Shown here: positions 14,283 through 19,833 of the stretch, one piece after another
Layout: each line of letters starts with the position of its first letter
How positions within the stretch are numbered: position 1 is the stretch's first letter
From: a virus
Strand: one strand, 5' to 3'
Virus record (IMG/VR): IMGVR_UViG_3300020392_000744
Coordinates: 1-21,068 of that record
Length of the DNA: 21,068 nt
Notes under the pieces: model-generated
The model's input: the letters and a program-made list of their open reading frames with translations, nothing else
The model's database searches: none
Told to the model about the DNA's origin: nothing
Program-made: the position numbers and the translations under genes

Positions 14283-14871
14283 TATGAACCCCCATAATAT
14301 TACTATTATTTATAGTATAATTATTTTTCGTTGTTGACGAATAGTAATACTGTTTCTGCCATTTTTTCGCTGCGCGAGCTTTTGCTCTTTGCAATTTAAG
14401 ACCAGAAACCTTAGATGTATACACAATACCATTCAAATGGTCTAATTCATGTTGAAAACATCTTGCGTCGATTCCGCTCAAAAACTCAGTTACTTTATTT
14501 TCATGTTCGTCGTAATACTCTACCTCGACTGATTCCGGTCTAGATATTTCTAAGAATACATTGGGGTAACTCAAACAGCCTTCCGTATCTATTTGAGTCT
14601 TTTCGGATTTGGATATTATTTTGGGATTGATTGCTGTAAAAAATTCACCAGAACTTTTCTGCATGACAAAAATACGAGCATCTAGGTTGAGTTGGTTCGC
14701 ACTGAGTCCTCGACCAGCGTGAAATAACATAATGTCTATCATCTCCACACTCAATTGTGGAGCATCGTATAATTTAAAATCGAAGTCCTGCACTTTAGTC
14801 GTTAGAATATTGTGAGGCGCCTCTATCAATTTCAATTTCTTATAGAAAAGTCTATCATTAAAATTTGACAT
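14245..14871 (-). CDS. def: Peptide deformylase
   Basis: 208 residues with all three deformylase motifs: GRGLSANQ (53-60; usual GxGLAAxQ), EGCLS (97-101) and HELDH (141-145), giving metal ligands Cys99, His141, His145 and catalytic Glu142. It removes formyl groups from nascent proteins; phage deformylases are frequent in marine myoviruses. After the catalytic domain, a 50-residue tail rich in Tyr, Asn and Lys is unlike bacterial PDF. The tail overlaps the lipase gene by 38 nt. The ATG has no Shine-Dalgarno; ACTAAATA lies six bases upstream. An intrinsic terminator directly upstream separates it from the lipoprotein gene, so it needs its own promoter. Confidence 0.93.
   Translation of the reverse strand: MSNFNDRLFYKKLKLIEAPHNILTTKVQDFDFKLYDAPQLSVEMIDIMLFHAGRGLSANQLNLDARIFVMQKSSGEFFTAINPKIISKSEKTQIDTEGCLSYPNVFLEISRPESVEVEYYDEHENKVTEFLSGIDARCFQHELDHLNGIVYTSKVSGLKLQRAKARAAKKWQKQYYYSSTTKNNYTINNSNIMGVHNGTGLKNRIRKI
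14307..14314 (-). promoter_or_regulatory. T4-type late promoter for the lipase gene
   Basis: Perfect TATAAATA on the minus strand. With T4 geometry transcription begins near 14301, a leader of about 19 nt before the lipase ATG at 14282. It is inside the 3' end of the deformylase gene. A GGGGG in the leader may be the ribosome site. Confidence 0.7.
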
Positions 14872-14877
14872 GGAAAA

Positions 14878-14885
14878 TATTTAGT
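14878..14885 (-). promoter_or_regulatory. Possible late promoter abutting the deformylase start
   Basis: ACTAAATA on the minus strand, six bases before the ATG. With T4 late geometry the transcript would begin at about 14872, one base before the ATG, which would make the mRNA nearly leaderless. It is the only promoter-like motif between the terminator at 14900-14931 and the gene. Confidence 0.4.
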
Positions 14886-14898
14886 AATCTTTTATTAC

Positions 14899-14931
14899 GA
14901 AAAACCCCAATTCAGTTTCCTAAATCGGGGT
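14899..14931 (-). terminator. Intrinsic terminator downstream of the lipoprotein gene
   Basis: On the minus strand ACCCCGATT...AATTGGGGT forms a stem (one G-T pair) with a loop of about ten bases, followed by a run of five T. It lies 24-56 nt after the lipoprotein stop at 14955 and before the deformylase gene. Confidence 0.78.
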
Positions 14932-14954
14932 CTTTATGAAGATATTATGGAGTT

Positions 14955-15212
14955 TTAACCAGCAACACCGAAATCTGTGTTAGCTACTTTGACTCTACAA
15001 TAATCAAATACGCTGTATCCGTTAATGAAAACTAAGTCTCTTCCTGTCTTTTTTCTGTACTGAATACCGTATTTACTTAGACATTTACCGAGCATCTCTC
15101 TTTTTGGACTCATATTCGAAAATCCATATCTGGAGAGCTCGCTGGTAGTCGAGGTTGTGCATCCTGTTAGGGTGATGAATGCAATTGCAGCGATTATTAT
15201 TCTTCTTATCAT
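14955..15212 (-). CDS. Small lipoprotein
   Basis: 85 residues. Signal sequence MIRRIIIAAIAFITLTGC with lipobox LTGC (Cys18) marks lipid modification; the mature part is about 67 residues, with three further Cys-containing positions including GKCLSKYG and FDYCRVKV. Its ATG overlaps the TAA of the upstream membrane gene by one base (TAATG), so the two are coupled. A pair made of an inner membrane protein and a small lipoprotein recalls spanins, but the partner does not have the usual N-terminal TM plus coiled coil, and no lysis gene adjoins, so this is only a possibility. Confidence 0.75.
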   Translation of the reverse strand: MIRRIIIAAIAFITLTGCTTSTTSELSRYGFSNMSPKREMLGKCLSKYGIQYRKKTGRDLVFINGYSVFDYCRVKVANTDFGVAG

Positions 15213-15421
15213 TACATATTTCCTAGTGCGTGTAACGCAGCAATAGATGGGCCGAAACCAATCGCGAAATACATAAAATATTCTAACTTTTTTCCAAAGC
15301 TATCTGTGAAAATCCAACTGTTAGATTGTTGACTTACCAGATTTTCCTCAATATTTCTCATTCTTGTTTTATTTTTTGCCTCCTTTAAGACATAGGGTTG
15401 AGTTACTTTGTGTAACGTCAC
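15212..15421 (-). CDS. Small membrane protein, hypothetical
   Basis: 69 residues from a GTG at 15421. The only nearby ATG (15361) would give 49 residues; it has AAAGGAGG upstream but 17 nt away, too far. The GTG is favoured because TATAAATA at 15445-15452 would give an 18-nt leader, the same geometry as the lipase and endolysin genes. A C-terminal hydrophobic segment (about 48-66, YFMYFAIGFGPSIAALHAL) suggests a tail-anchored membrane protein. It is coupled to the lipoprotein gene by a TAATG overlap. Function unknown. Confidence 0.5.
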   Translation of the reverse strand: MTLHKVTQPYVLKEAKNKTRMRNIEENLVSQQSNSWIFTDSFGKKLEYFMYFAIGFGPSIAALHALGNM

Positions 15422-15442
15422 TTCGTTACTCTGAGTAACGAA
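15402..15442. repeat. Tandem GTTAC dyads
   Basis: Two dyads share the half-site GTTAC/GTAAC with identical 10-base periods: 15402-15406 with 15412-15416, and 15425-15429 with 15435-15439. The second is part of a 21-bp palindrome with 10-bp arms (15422-15431, 15433-15442) around a single T. Centres are 23 bp apart, about two helical turns. The stronger palindrome overlaps the predicted start of the late transcript, so it could be an operator or a 5' stem-loop that protects the mRNA. Confidence 0.7.
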
Positions 15443-15444
15443 AT

Positions 15445-15452
15445 TATTTATA
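15445..15452 (-). promoter_or_regulatory. T4-type late promoter
   Basis: Perfect TATAAATA on the minus strand. The expected start near 15439 is inside the palindrome at 15422-15442 and 18 nt before the GTG of the small membrane protein gene. Confidence 0.65.
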
Positions 15453-15513
15453 AATTAGGAGGTAAAAATAGTGTGAAAAGTGAACATAATTTTGATGTTT
15501 ATTCACATTTCTA

Positions 15514-15533
15514 GTGTTGCGTGGAAACAACAC
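15514..15533. repeat. Short hairpin after the 69-residue gene
   Basis: GTGTTG (15514-15519) and CAACAC (15528-15533) form a 6-bp stem with an 8-base loop, 13 nt after the stop of the upstream minus-strand gene. It has no T tract, so it is at most a weak terminator. The rest of the 124-nt gap (15422-15545) has only the late promoter and palindromes. Confidence 0.4.
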
Positions 15534-15545
15534 CCCGATCCAAAA

Positions 15546-15755
15546 TCACTCCAAAGGATCACCGACTATGGGATTGAGTAAATTTTCTTTCTTGTCATAT
15601 ACACTAAGACGGCCATGAGCAAGACCATAAGTAAACTTATTTGTGATTATATGCATTCCAGTATAATCTTTAATCTTCTCCTTTCCATCTGACTCAATTT
15701 GTTTTATCAACTGAGTTAATGTATTCCAATTTTTTTCTGCGTACTCAAGACCCAT
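15546..15755 (-). CDS. Hypothetical protein
   Basis: 69 residues, soluble, no recognised motif (contains MHIITNKFTYGLAHGRLSVYD). Its start overlaps the 3' end of the cupin gene by 11 nt, so it is translated in a coupled manner. The upstream ribosome signal is weak (GAGCGAG). No family known to me. Confidence 0.6.
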   Translation of the reverse strand: MGLEYAEKNWNTLTQLIKQIESDGKEKIKDYTGMHIITNKFTYGLAHGRLSVYDKKENLLNPIVGDPLE

Positions 15756-16170
15756 TTGTTGCTCGCTCTGTTAAATATTTTTTGTAGTCCACCCATCCCT
15801 TGTTGGTATTAAACCCCCAAGTTCTAGTTTTCTTTGTTCTCATAAAGAGACTCAATGCATAAGAACCTTCTGGAATTTCTATCCAATGCAAACTTTCTGC
15901 TTTGGAAAATCTCCAGTGACCCGGCCCTCTCCAGAATTTACCTTCTGGTGTATGTTCCCAGTATCCGCCCCAGAGAATAAATGTGAAGTAATCCCAAGGA
16001 TGATCGTGAAGAACTGGTTCGTCTGATAACATAATCTTGTGGAGATATATGTTGAATTTGAGATCTCTACTTTGGCTGAGAGTATCGATCTTATCCTTTA
16101 TCAATTGCCATCGGATCATATAGGGACGTTTATCATCCCTATCCATTATAATTCTTTTCCGTCCAAACAT
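15745..16170 (-). CDS. Cupin-like protein
   Basis: 141 residues. The segment LHDHPWDYFTFILWGGYWEH (about 55-74) has the HxH-type metal-binding start and Gly turn of a small cupin-type beta barrel, and a later LHWIEIPEGSYALSLF segment fits the second cupin motif. This family occurs in marine phages with no established role; a dioxygenase or sugar-modifying function would be a guess. Its ATG overlaps the TAA of the glycine-zipper gene (TAATG), so the two are coupled. Confidence 0.65.
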   Translation of the reverse strand: MFGRKRIIMDRDDKRPYMIRWQLIKDKIDTLSQSRDLKFNIYLHKIMLSDEPVLHDHPWDYFTFILWGGYWEHTPEGKFWRGPGHWRFSKAESLHWIEIPEGSYALSLFMRTKKTRTWGFNTNKGWVDYKKYLTERATNGS

Positions 16171-16724
16171 TATTTCATTAACACCTTAATCTTACTACCA
16201 ACTCCCGGCTGCCTTTTGGCATTCGTAGTGGTATAAATTCCATCGACTTCTACAGTAACTCTATAGTAGTCTACTCTCTGGAAGACTTCTTCAGTAAAAA
16301 CAGTCTCGCATTGGTTCACAGTTTTGTATTCTGTGTTCCTTTCTCTACGACTTTGTTCTACCCTATCTCCAATTCGCGCACCTACAACGACTCCGGTGAT
16401 CGTAGCGACAGTTTTACCTTTACCCTCACCAACTCTACTCCCAAGTCCGCCACCCAGTACAGCGCCTATTAGACCGCCTGTAGACCCGAATTTGCGATCT
16501 ATAGATCGACCGATTCTTCCGCCACCAGATCGATGACGTTCAATCGGAACCAAAACATCTCTGCATATTCTTTGAGGTCTTTTGTTGACCACTTCATAGT
16601 ATACAGGTTCAGAAGATATAACTTCTGCTTCAATCAGTTCCGCACCATGAACCGCATGAGTTACAAAGACAGTTGCGAAAATTATGGATGCGTAGACCAA
16701 AAAATATTCAAGCCTTGGGTTCAT
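16170..16724 (-). CDS. Glycine-zipper envelope protein (17 kDa antigen-like)
   Basis: 184 residues from the ATG at 16724, which has GAGGAG 8 nt upstream; the frame is open 24 codons further but without a signal. A signal/TM segment (about 8-28, FLVYASIIFATVFVTHAVHG) is followed by a Gly-zipper region around GLIGAVLGGGLGSRVGEG and VATITGVVVGARIGDRVEQ, as in the 2TM glycine-zipper / Rickettsia 17 kDa surface antigen group. Such proteins are membrane-inserted in the periplasm or outer membrane. Bacterial-type surface proteins in a phage suggest acquisition from a host. Its start overlaps the upstream gene by 17 nt. Confidence 0.72.
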   Translation of the reverse strand: MNPRLEYFLVYASIIFATVFVTHAVHGAELIEAEVISSEPVYYEVVNKRPQRICRDVLVPIERHRSGGGRIGRSIDRKFGSTGGLIGAVLGGGLGSRVGEGKGKTVATITGVVVGARIGDRVEQSRRERNTEYKTVNQCETVFTEEVFQRVDYYRVTVEVDGIYTTTNAKRQPGVGSKIKVLMK

Positions 16725-16875
16725 AATAAAACTCCTCATTATATTTGTTTTCCAAAAACTCTTTATTCGCCTGATAGTAGTCCCAAAAGTTTGCAAAGGC
16801 TGGTATTTTATAATACATCCTTTCCTTGCAATTTTCGTTATACATCATAAGTAACCATTGATCGAAATGCGTCAT
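16708..16875 (-). CDS. Small hypothetical protein
   Basis: 55 residues from the ATG at 16875, chosen because GGAGAG lies just upstream (within about 10 nt); an upstream ATG in the same frame at 16908 lies inside the SprT-like gene. The sequence is rich in Tyr, Phe, Asn and Glu (NFWDYYQANKEFLENKYNEE) and has no known motif. It overlaps the glycine-zipper gene by 17 nt and starts 11 nt after the SprT-like stop. Confidence 0.6.
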   Translation of the reverse strand: MTHFDQWLLMMYNENCKERMYYKIPAFANFWDYYQANKEFLENKYNEEFYYEPKA

Positions 16876-16885
16876 ATCCTCTCTC

Positions 16886-17329
16886 CTAGAAATCTGAATG
16901 TGCTTCACGAAAACACTCCATTGCTAGAGGCACTTCAAGTCGATATGCCTCCTTTTCCCACGGTTGTTCAACATACTCGACTTTATCCCAATTTCTTGGA
17001 GACTTTTTCCACATCGTTCCAACGTGCCAAGGGCCATCATAGATGTCTTTTATCTCTTTACGAGCATATTGTTTTACATGAACCATTTCATGGCAAAGGG
17101 CGGAGATCAAATCAAAAATTTTCATACCCTTTTGGATATAAATTTCGAACTCATTGCCACCCATATGGTGACATTCTGCGTGAGTTCCGTCTCCGAAATT
17201 CTTAAAGATGACTTCAATATCAAGAGTTCTAAATCTTGGAAGAAGTTTTTTTGCACACCATTCAACTGTAATCTTGGCGATCTTGGTTTCACCCATCAAA
17301 CCGCGATTTACAGAAAAAACATTGGACAT
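16886..17329 (-). CDS. SprT-like zinc metallopeptidase
   Basis: 147 residues from the ATG at 17329 (a TTG upstream is less likely). The zinc motif is HEMVH (80-84) inside ISALCHEMVHVKQYA, with a downstream WEKEA as probable third ligand (a Glu near 125-127), the arrangement of SprT/SPRTN-like peptidases. In cells this group cleaves proteins cross-linked to DNA, but phage members are uncharacterised. The upstream region has a dyad AGAGC-TAT-GCTCT (17356-17368). Confidence 0.78.
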   Translation of the reverse strand: MSNVFSVNRGLMGETKIAKITVEWCAKKLLPRFRTLDIEVIFKNFGDGTHAECHHMGGNEFEIYIQKGMKIFDLISALCHEMVHVKQYARKEIKDIYDGPWHVGTMWKKSPRNWDKVEYVEQPWEKEAYRLEVPLAMECFREAHSDF

Positions 17330-17355
17330 AATTTTGGATCTCTCTATCAACTTAC

Positions 17356-17368
17356 AGAGCTATGCTCT
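17356..17368. repeat. Short dyad before the SprT-like gene
   Basis: AGAGC TAT GCTCT is a 5-bp inverted repeat, 27 nt before the ATG. A TTGACT lies further upstream on the minus strand, but no -10 box at 16-18 bases is convincing. It could be an operator or mRNA leader stem. Confidence 0.4.
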
Positions 17369-17408
17369 CATATATTGGAACTGAAGTCAAGGCTTTTTTT
17401 ATACTTTT

Positions 17409-17624
17409 TTAGCATAAACCCAGTTCTAGTAATTCCTTTTTGGTAAGATCCCTAAATTTTCTCCGCGAAACACTCCAATTGGATGGTGGCTTTGAAAAAT
17501 ATTTAGGAGTTTTAGTTCCGAATGGGATATAGCCCATTAGAGAACTGCCTGATGTGATGTAGATGTGGTTGGAAACCTTGCCGTCACTCTCATCCCATTC
17601 CGTTATTTCTTGTCGATATCTCAT
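17409..17624 (-). CDS. Hypothetical protein
   Basis: 71 residues, soluble and basic at the end (SRRKFRDLTKKELLELGLC), unrecognised. It lies 3 nt after the stop of the tail-anchored gene upstream, so it is in the same operon. No strong ribosome site is visible; coupling is likely. Confidence 0.55.
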   Translation of the reverse strand: MRYRQEITEWDESDGKVSNHIYITSGSSLMGYIPFGTKTPKYFSKPPSNWSVSRRKFRDLTKKELLELGLC

Positions 17625-17627
17625 ATT

Positions 17628-17846
17628 CTACCAAGTAAAGTTCAAAATTAAAGTCAATACTATAACAGCAAGTATTGGCCATGTCTCTGGATCTCTTATG
17701 ATCTCGCCCCAAGTGGGCAATTCCTCTTCCTCCTCTGGAGTTGCAGCCTCCATCATTGCCTGTGCTGCGTCATCCACAGCACTAGGCAGTTGATCAAAAT
17801 CTCTATGTTCTTCATAGAGATCTAGATCTGTAGGAAACTTCCTCAT
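17628..17846 (-). CDS. Small tail-anchored membrane protein
   Basis: 72 residues from the ATG at 17846, which overlaps the TGA of the upstream gene (ATGA), a coupling signature; the frame extends further only to a TTG. The first two thirds are acidic (AATPEEEEELPTWGE), and the last 18 residues (WPILAVIVLTLILNFTW) form a C-terminal TM anchor. Function unknown. Confidence 0.62.
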   Translation of the reverse strand: MRKFPTDLDLYEEHRDFDQLPSAVDDAAQAMMEAATPEEEEELPTWGEIIRDPETWPILAVIVLTLILNFTW

Positions 17847-18196
17847 AAGACAAGGTACTTTCCATTCTTGATGGCGTACTTGACTCCACCAACCTCGATA
17901 CACTTCCAACCCCTAGTTCCGGAAGAAGCTTCGCGATAGAGTTCGACAGTCTCAGTCAACTCCACACCTTCTTCCATAACCTTGGTTGCAAGAAGATTCC
18001 AAGATTCAGCCCACGCCTTGGTGACACTGATCAGTTCATTTAACTGAACCGACTTGAAAAACTTCATTTCGGGGAGTTCGAACTTAGTTCCGATCTCTCC
18101 GACTTGCATATTGGTGAGGTCAAAAAGATCGCCATCGATCTCTTGGATTGAATAGTGACCAGTCTGACCAGTCACAAAGCTTGCGGTATAACCCAT
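17843..18196 (-). CDS. Hypothetical protein
   Basis: 117 residues from the ATG at 18196, with AAGGAG 8 nt upstream; the longer frame reading overlaps the upstream gene and is not supported. Soluble, mixed alpha/beta by eye (YSIQEIDGDLFDLTNMQVGEI, then RGWKCIEVGGVKYAIKNGKYL). No known motif. It is the second gene after the operator-bearing early promoter at 18533-18561. Confidence 0.65.
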   Translation of the reverse strand: MGYTASFVTGQTGHYSIQEIDGDLFDLTNMQVGEIGTKFELPEMKFFKSVQLNELISVTKAWAESWNLLATKVMEEGVELTETVELYREASSGTRGWKCIEVGGVKYAIKNGKYLVL

Positions 18197-18206
18197 AAAA
18201 GTCTCC

Positions 18207-18500
18207 TTATATCTTGATGTGAATACCAATTTTGGAAAGCATCTTTTCCCAAAGAGTTTTGGGAGTGTGATACTTGATGAGTGCGTTGAGTTCACGCCTC
18301 CAGTACATGATCCAGTCATCGACCTTCTCACTTTCTTCGCCGTACTTATCGCACAACATCAGATACTTAAGACGCATCTCGTAGGAACCATTGGAGGCAC
18401 CTTCGAATCCACCAAAACGATTGATAATCCGAGTAGCCTCTTTACGAGTCATCTGATTTATCATCGACTGGGGAAGTTCTGGAACACCTTTCATTCTCAT
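18207..18500 (-). CDS. Early-region hypothetical protein
   Basis: 97 residues from the ATG at 18500; an upstream TTG is also in frame. The AGAGAG before the ATG is part of a long inverted repeat, so translation and operator sequence overlap. A helical, basic soluble protein (MTRKEATRIINRFGGFEG, DDWIMYWRRELNALIKYH) with no recognised family. It is first in a leftward operon of small genes of unknown function, typical of early phage takeover regions. Confidence 0.65.
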   Translation of the reverse strand: MRMKGVPELPQSMINQMTRKEATRIINRFGGFEGASNGSYEMRLKYLMLCDKYGEESEKVDDWIMYWRRELNALIKYHTPKTLWEKMLSKIGIHIKI

Positions 18501-18505
18501 ATTTT

Positions 18506-18552
18506 TCTCTCTAATCAACAAAATATGAGCATATTATCGTTGATTAGAGAGA
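18506..18552. repeat. 14-bp inverted repeat spanning the early promoter
   Basis: TCTCTCTAATCAAC (18506-18519) is exactly repeated in inverted form at 18539-18552. One arm fills the -35/-10 spacer, the other the early leader and ribosome site, and the -10 lies between them. The 19-nt middle holds its own palindrome AATATG-AG-CATATT. Because the transcript would begin between the arms, it acts as DNA, most simply a repressor operator. Confidence 0.8.
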
Positions 18553-18561
18553 TATTGTCAA
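18533..18561 (-). promoter_or_regulatory. Sigma70-like early promoter
   Basis: TTGACA (18556-18561), 17 bases, GATAAT (18533-18538) on the minus strand. An A/T-rich stretch just upstream (18565-18590) resembles an UP element. The leader to the ATG at 18500 is about 25 nt. Confidence 0.85.
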
Positions 18562-18589
18562 GGACTTTTTGAAAATAATTTAAGTTTTT

Positions 18590-18608
18590 TTAGACCGATT
18601 TGGTCTAA
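18590..18608. repeat. Dyad upstream of the early promoter
   Basis: TTAGACC-GATTT-GGTCTAA: perfect 7-bp arms, five-base loop, 29 bp upstream of the -35 and 19 bp after the micro-ORF stop. A run of A follows on the minus strand, so it is not an intrinsic terminator for the micro-ORF; a protein binding site is possible. Confidence 0.55.
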
Positions 18609-18626
18609 GGGTGATAGTTGATATAA

Positions 18627-18710
18627 CTAAAATATTAGTGCGTAGGCAAATGGTGACACCATAAAAAGCGCAAGTGGACTTAACATCCATATCAGGACAA
18701 CATTAGACAT
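18627..18710 (-). CDS. 27-residue hydrophobic micro-ORF
   Basis: ATG at 18710 with AGGAG about 6 nt upstream, ending TAG at 18627-18629. The 27 residues begin MSNVVLIWMLSPLAL and continue FMVSPFAYALIF; all but a few are hydrophobic, and two Pro suggest a kinked single TM. It fills an otherwise empty 270-nt region, next to repeated operator-like sequences. Comparable small membrane peptides in phages act as toxins, antiholins or superinfection exclusion factors, but no specific function is supported. Confidence 0.5.
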   Translation of the reverse strand: MSNVVLIWMLSPLALFMVSPFAYALIF

Positions 18711-18732
18711 TTTTTACTCCTATAATATAATT

Positions 18733-18788
18733 GTTACAAAATTGTGACAACTATACTATATATAAAAAAATGTTACAGAATTATGACA
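18733..18788. repeat. Two copies of GTTACARAATTRTGACA
   Basis: 17-bp direct repeats at 18733-18749 and 18772-18788, 15 of 17 bases identical, 39 bp apart. The first is itself a partial palindrome. On the minus strand it overlaps TTGTCA (18745-18750), which is 17 bases from TATTAT (18722-18727), so it may be an operator of a promoter for the micro-ORF, though that start would fall inside the ribosome site. Confidence 0.55.
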
Positions 18789-18792
18789 GTCC

Positions 18793-19245
18793 CTACATTA
18801 ATTCAAAATGGGGGGCATCAATGAACGGCCTTCTACCCTGAGAACGTCTCGTATCGATGTAAGAGTTCATCGCATCTTCCATAGTTCCGTCCCAATCTCT
18901 AATGTCGCTGATAGTCCATGCAGCACCCCAGCGAACAGCGACTCCAACTTTCTCCGCACCAATTTTTACTGCATCTGCGATTTCGTCATAGACATTGAGT
19001 TCCCAACTTCCGCGACTACCGATATAAGCCATAAGATCGACTGCGCGGCCTTCTAGGTGTTTGGACTTCATTGTTTGTGATGCTCCAGCAGCAACCAGTT
19101 CTTCTTGTTTCTGAATAGAACGGACACCTTCGATGACTCCGAAATCAATCTTGGTTTCTTCGATTGCGTATTTGACTACTTGGACTAAATCCGGATCAAC
19201 TCCGTCTAGTCTCTTTAATGATCTTGATGATAATCTAAATCCCAT
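18793..19245 (-). CDS. Endolysin, M15 peptidase family
   Basis: 150 residues. GVRSIQKQEEL, then SKHLEGRAVDL (S61 to L71, zinc ligands His63 and Asp70) and DAPHFEL (third ligand His146) form the M15/VanY-type (L-alanyl-D-glutamate peptidase-like) zinc site. It cuts peptide cross-links of peptidoglycan at lysis. No signal peptide, so release needs a holin, not identified here. A perfect late promoter (19270-19277) and AGAGG ribosome site precede it. It adds a second wall-degrading enzyme to the SleB-type one. Confidence 0.92.
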   Translation of the reverse strand: MGFRLSSRSLKRLDGVDPDLVQVVKYAIEETKIDFGVIEGVRSIQKQEELVAAGASQTMKSKHLEGRAVDLMAYIGSRGSWELNVYDEIADAVKIGAEKVGVAVRWGAAWTISDIRDWDGTMEDAMNSYIDTRRSQGRRPFIDAPHFELM

Positions 19246-19269
19246 AATATAATCCTCTGAGTAAAAAAC

Positions 19270-19277
19270 TATTTATA
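19270..19277 (-). promoter_or_regulatory. T4-type late promoter for the endolysin
   Basis: Perfect TATAAATA on the minus strand, expected start near 19264, 19-nt leader with AGAGG before the ATG at 19245. The leader length matches that of the lipase gene. Confidence 0.8.
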
Positions 19278-19281
19278 ATCT

Positions 19282-19833
19282 TTAGTTTCCACCACCGCTA
19301 CCGCCGAACCCACCGCCAACAGCACCGTCTTCTACTTCTATAAGGTACTGAATAGTTTTCGATGTAGTTGCATTAGTATCATTATGTTTAATTGTCAAAA
19401 AGAGATTTCCAGCAACTGCTCCAGAGTTTCCGGTCTGCAACGTGTACAAAACATTGGATGATAACGCTTGATACGAACCGAATGATCCAGAGGCATTTGC
19501 CTGTCCGGAATGAGTTGCTCTTACTGAATAATCATCACCAACAGAAGAACTTCCACCAGTTGCCCAACTAGAACTGGTTGGAGATAGACTTGCTTGTCCA
19601 GCGGTACTGGAGAATGTAATTGATCCATTTGTGTTGATCGAAACAGTAACCGTAAATTGACTATTAGAGTTCTGCAATAAGTTGACTGTTCCACCAACGA
19701 TAGTTTCTGATGGTGTTAATGGCCATACTTCGGTATTGATCCCATTTGCGTCTGTATAGAATACTTTATTTACCACTTGGTTATTGTAGTAAACATTAGT
19801 AGGTACACTGCCGTTATAGTGAAACTTAGTCAT
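19282..19833 (-). CDS. Tail-fibre-associated / virion protein with Gly-rich end
   Basis: 183 residues, poor in charge, rich in Ser, Thr, Asn and Gly, with a beta-sandwich-like repeat pattern (NSNSQFTVTVSINTNGSITFSS, split here) and the terminus VGGGFGGSGGGN. Such composition and the Gly-rich tip resemble marine phage fibre tips and adhesins. Its start overlaps the stop of the long fibre gene (TAATG), with no own ribosome signal, so the two are made in linked amounts. Role as receptor-binding tip or fibre accessory is inferred. Confidence 0.6.
   Translation of the reverse strand: MTKFHYNGSVPTNVYYNNQVVNKVFYTDANGINTEVWPLTPSETIVGGTVNLLQNSNSQFTVTVSINTNGSITFSSTAGQASLSPTSSSWATGGSSSVGDDYSVRATHSGQANASGSFGSYQALSSNVLYTLQTGNSGAVAGNLFLTIKHNDTNATTSKTIQYLIEVEDGAVGGGFGGSGGGN

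Noticed and set aside
16039-17446. Several plus-strand open frames opposite the cupin, glycine-zipper and SprT-like genes
   Set aside because: All are antisense to genes supported by motifs, overlaps and ribosome sites.
18590-18608. Hairpin read as an intrinsic terminator of the 27-residue micro-ORF
   Set aside because: On the minus strand it is followed by A, not T, residues, so it does not have the form of an intrinsic terminator.
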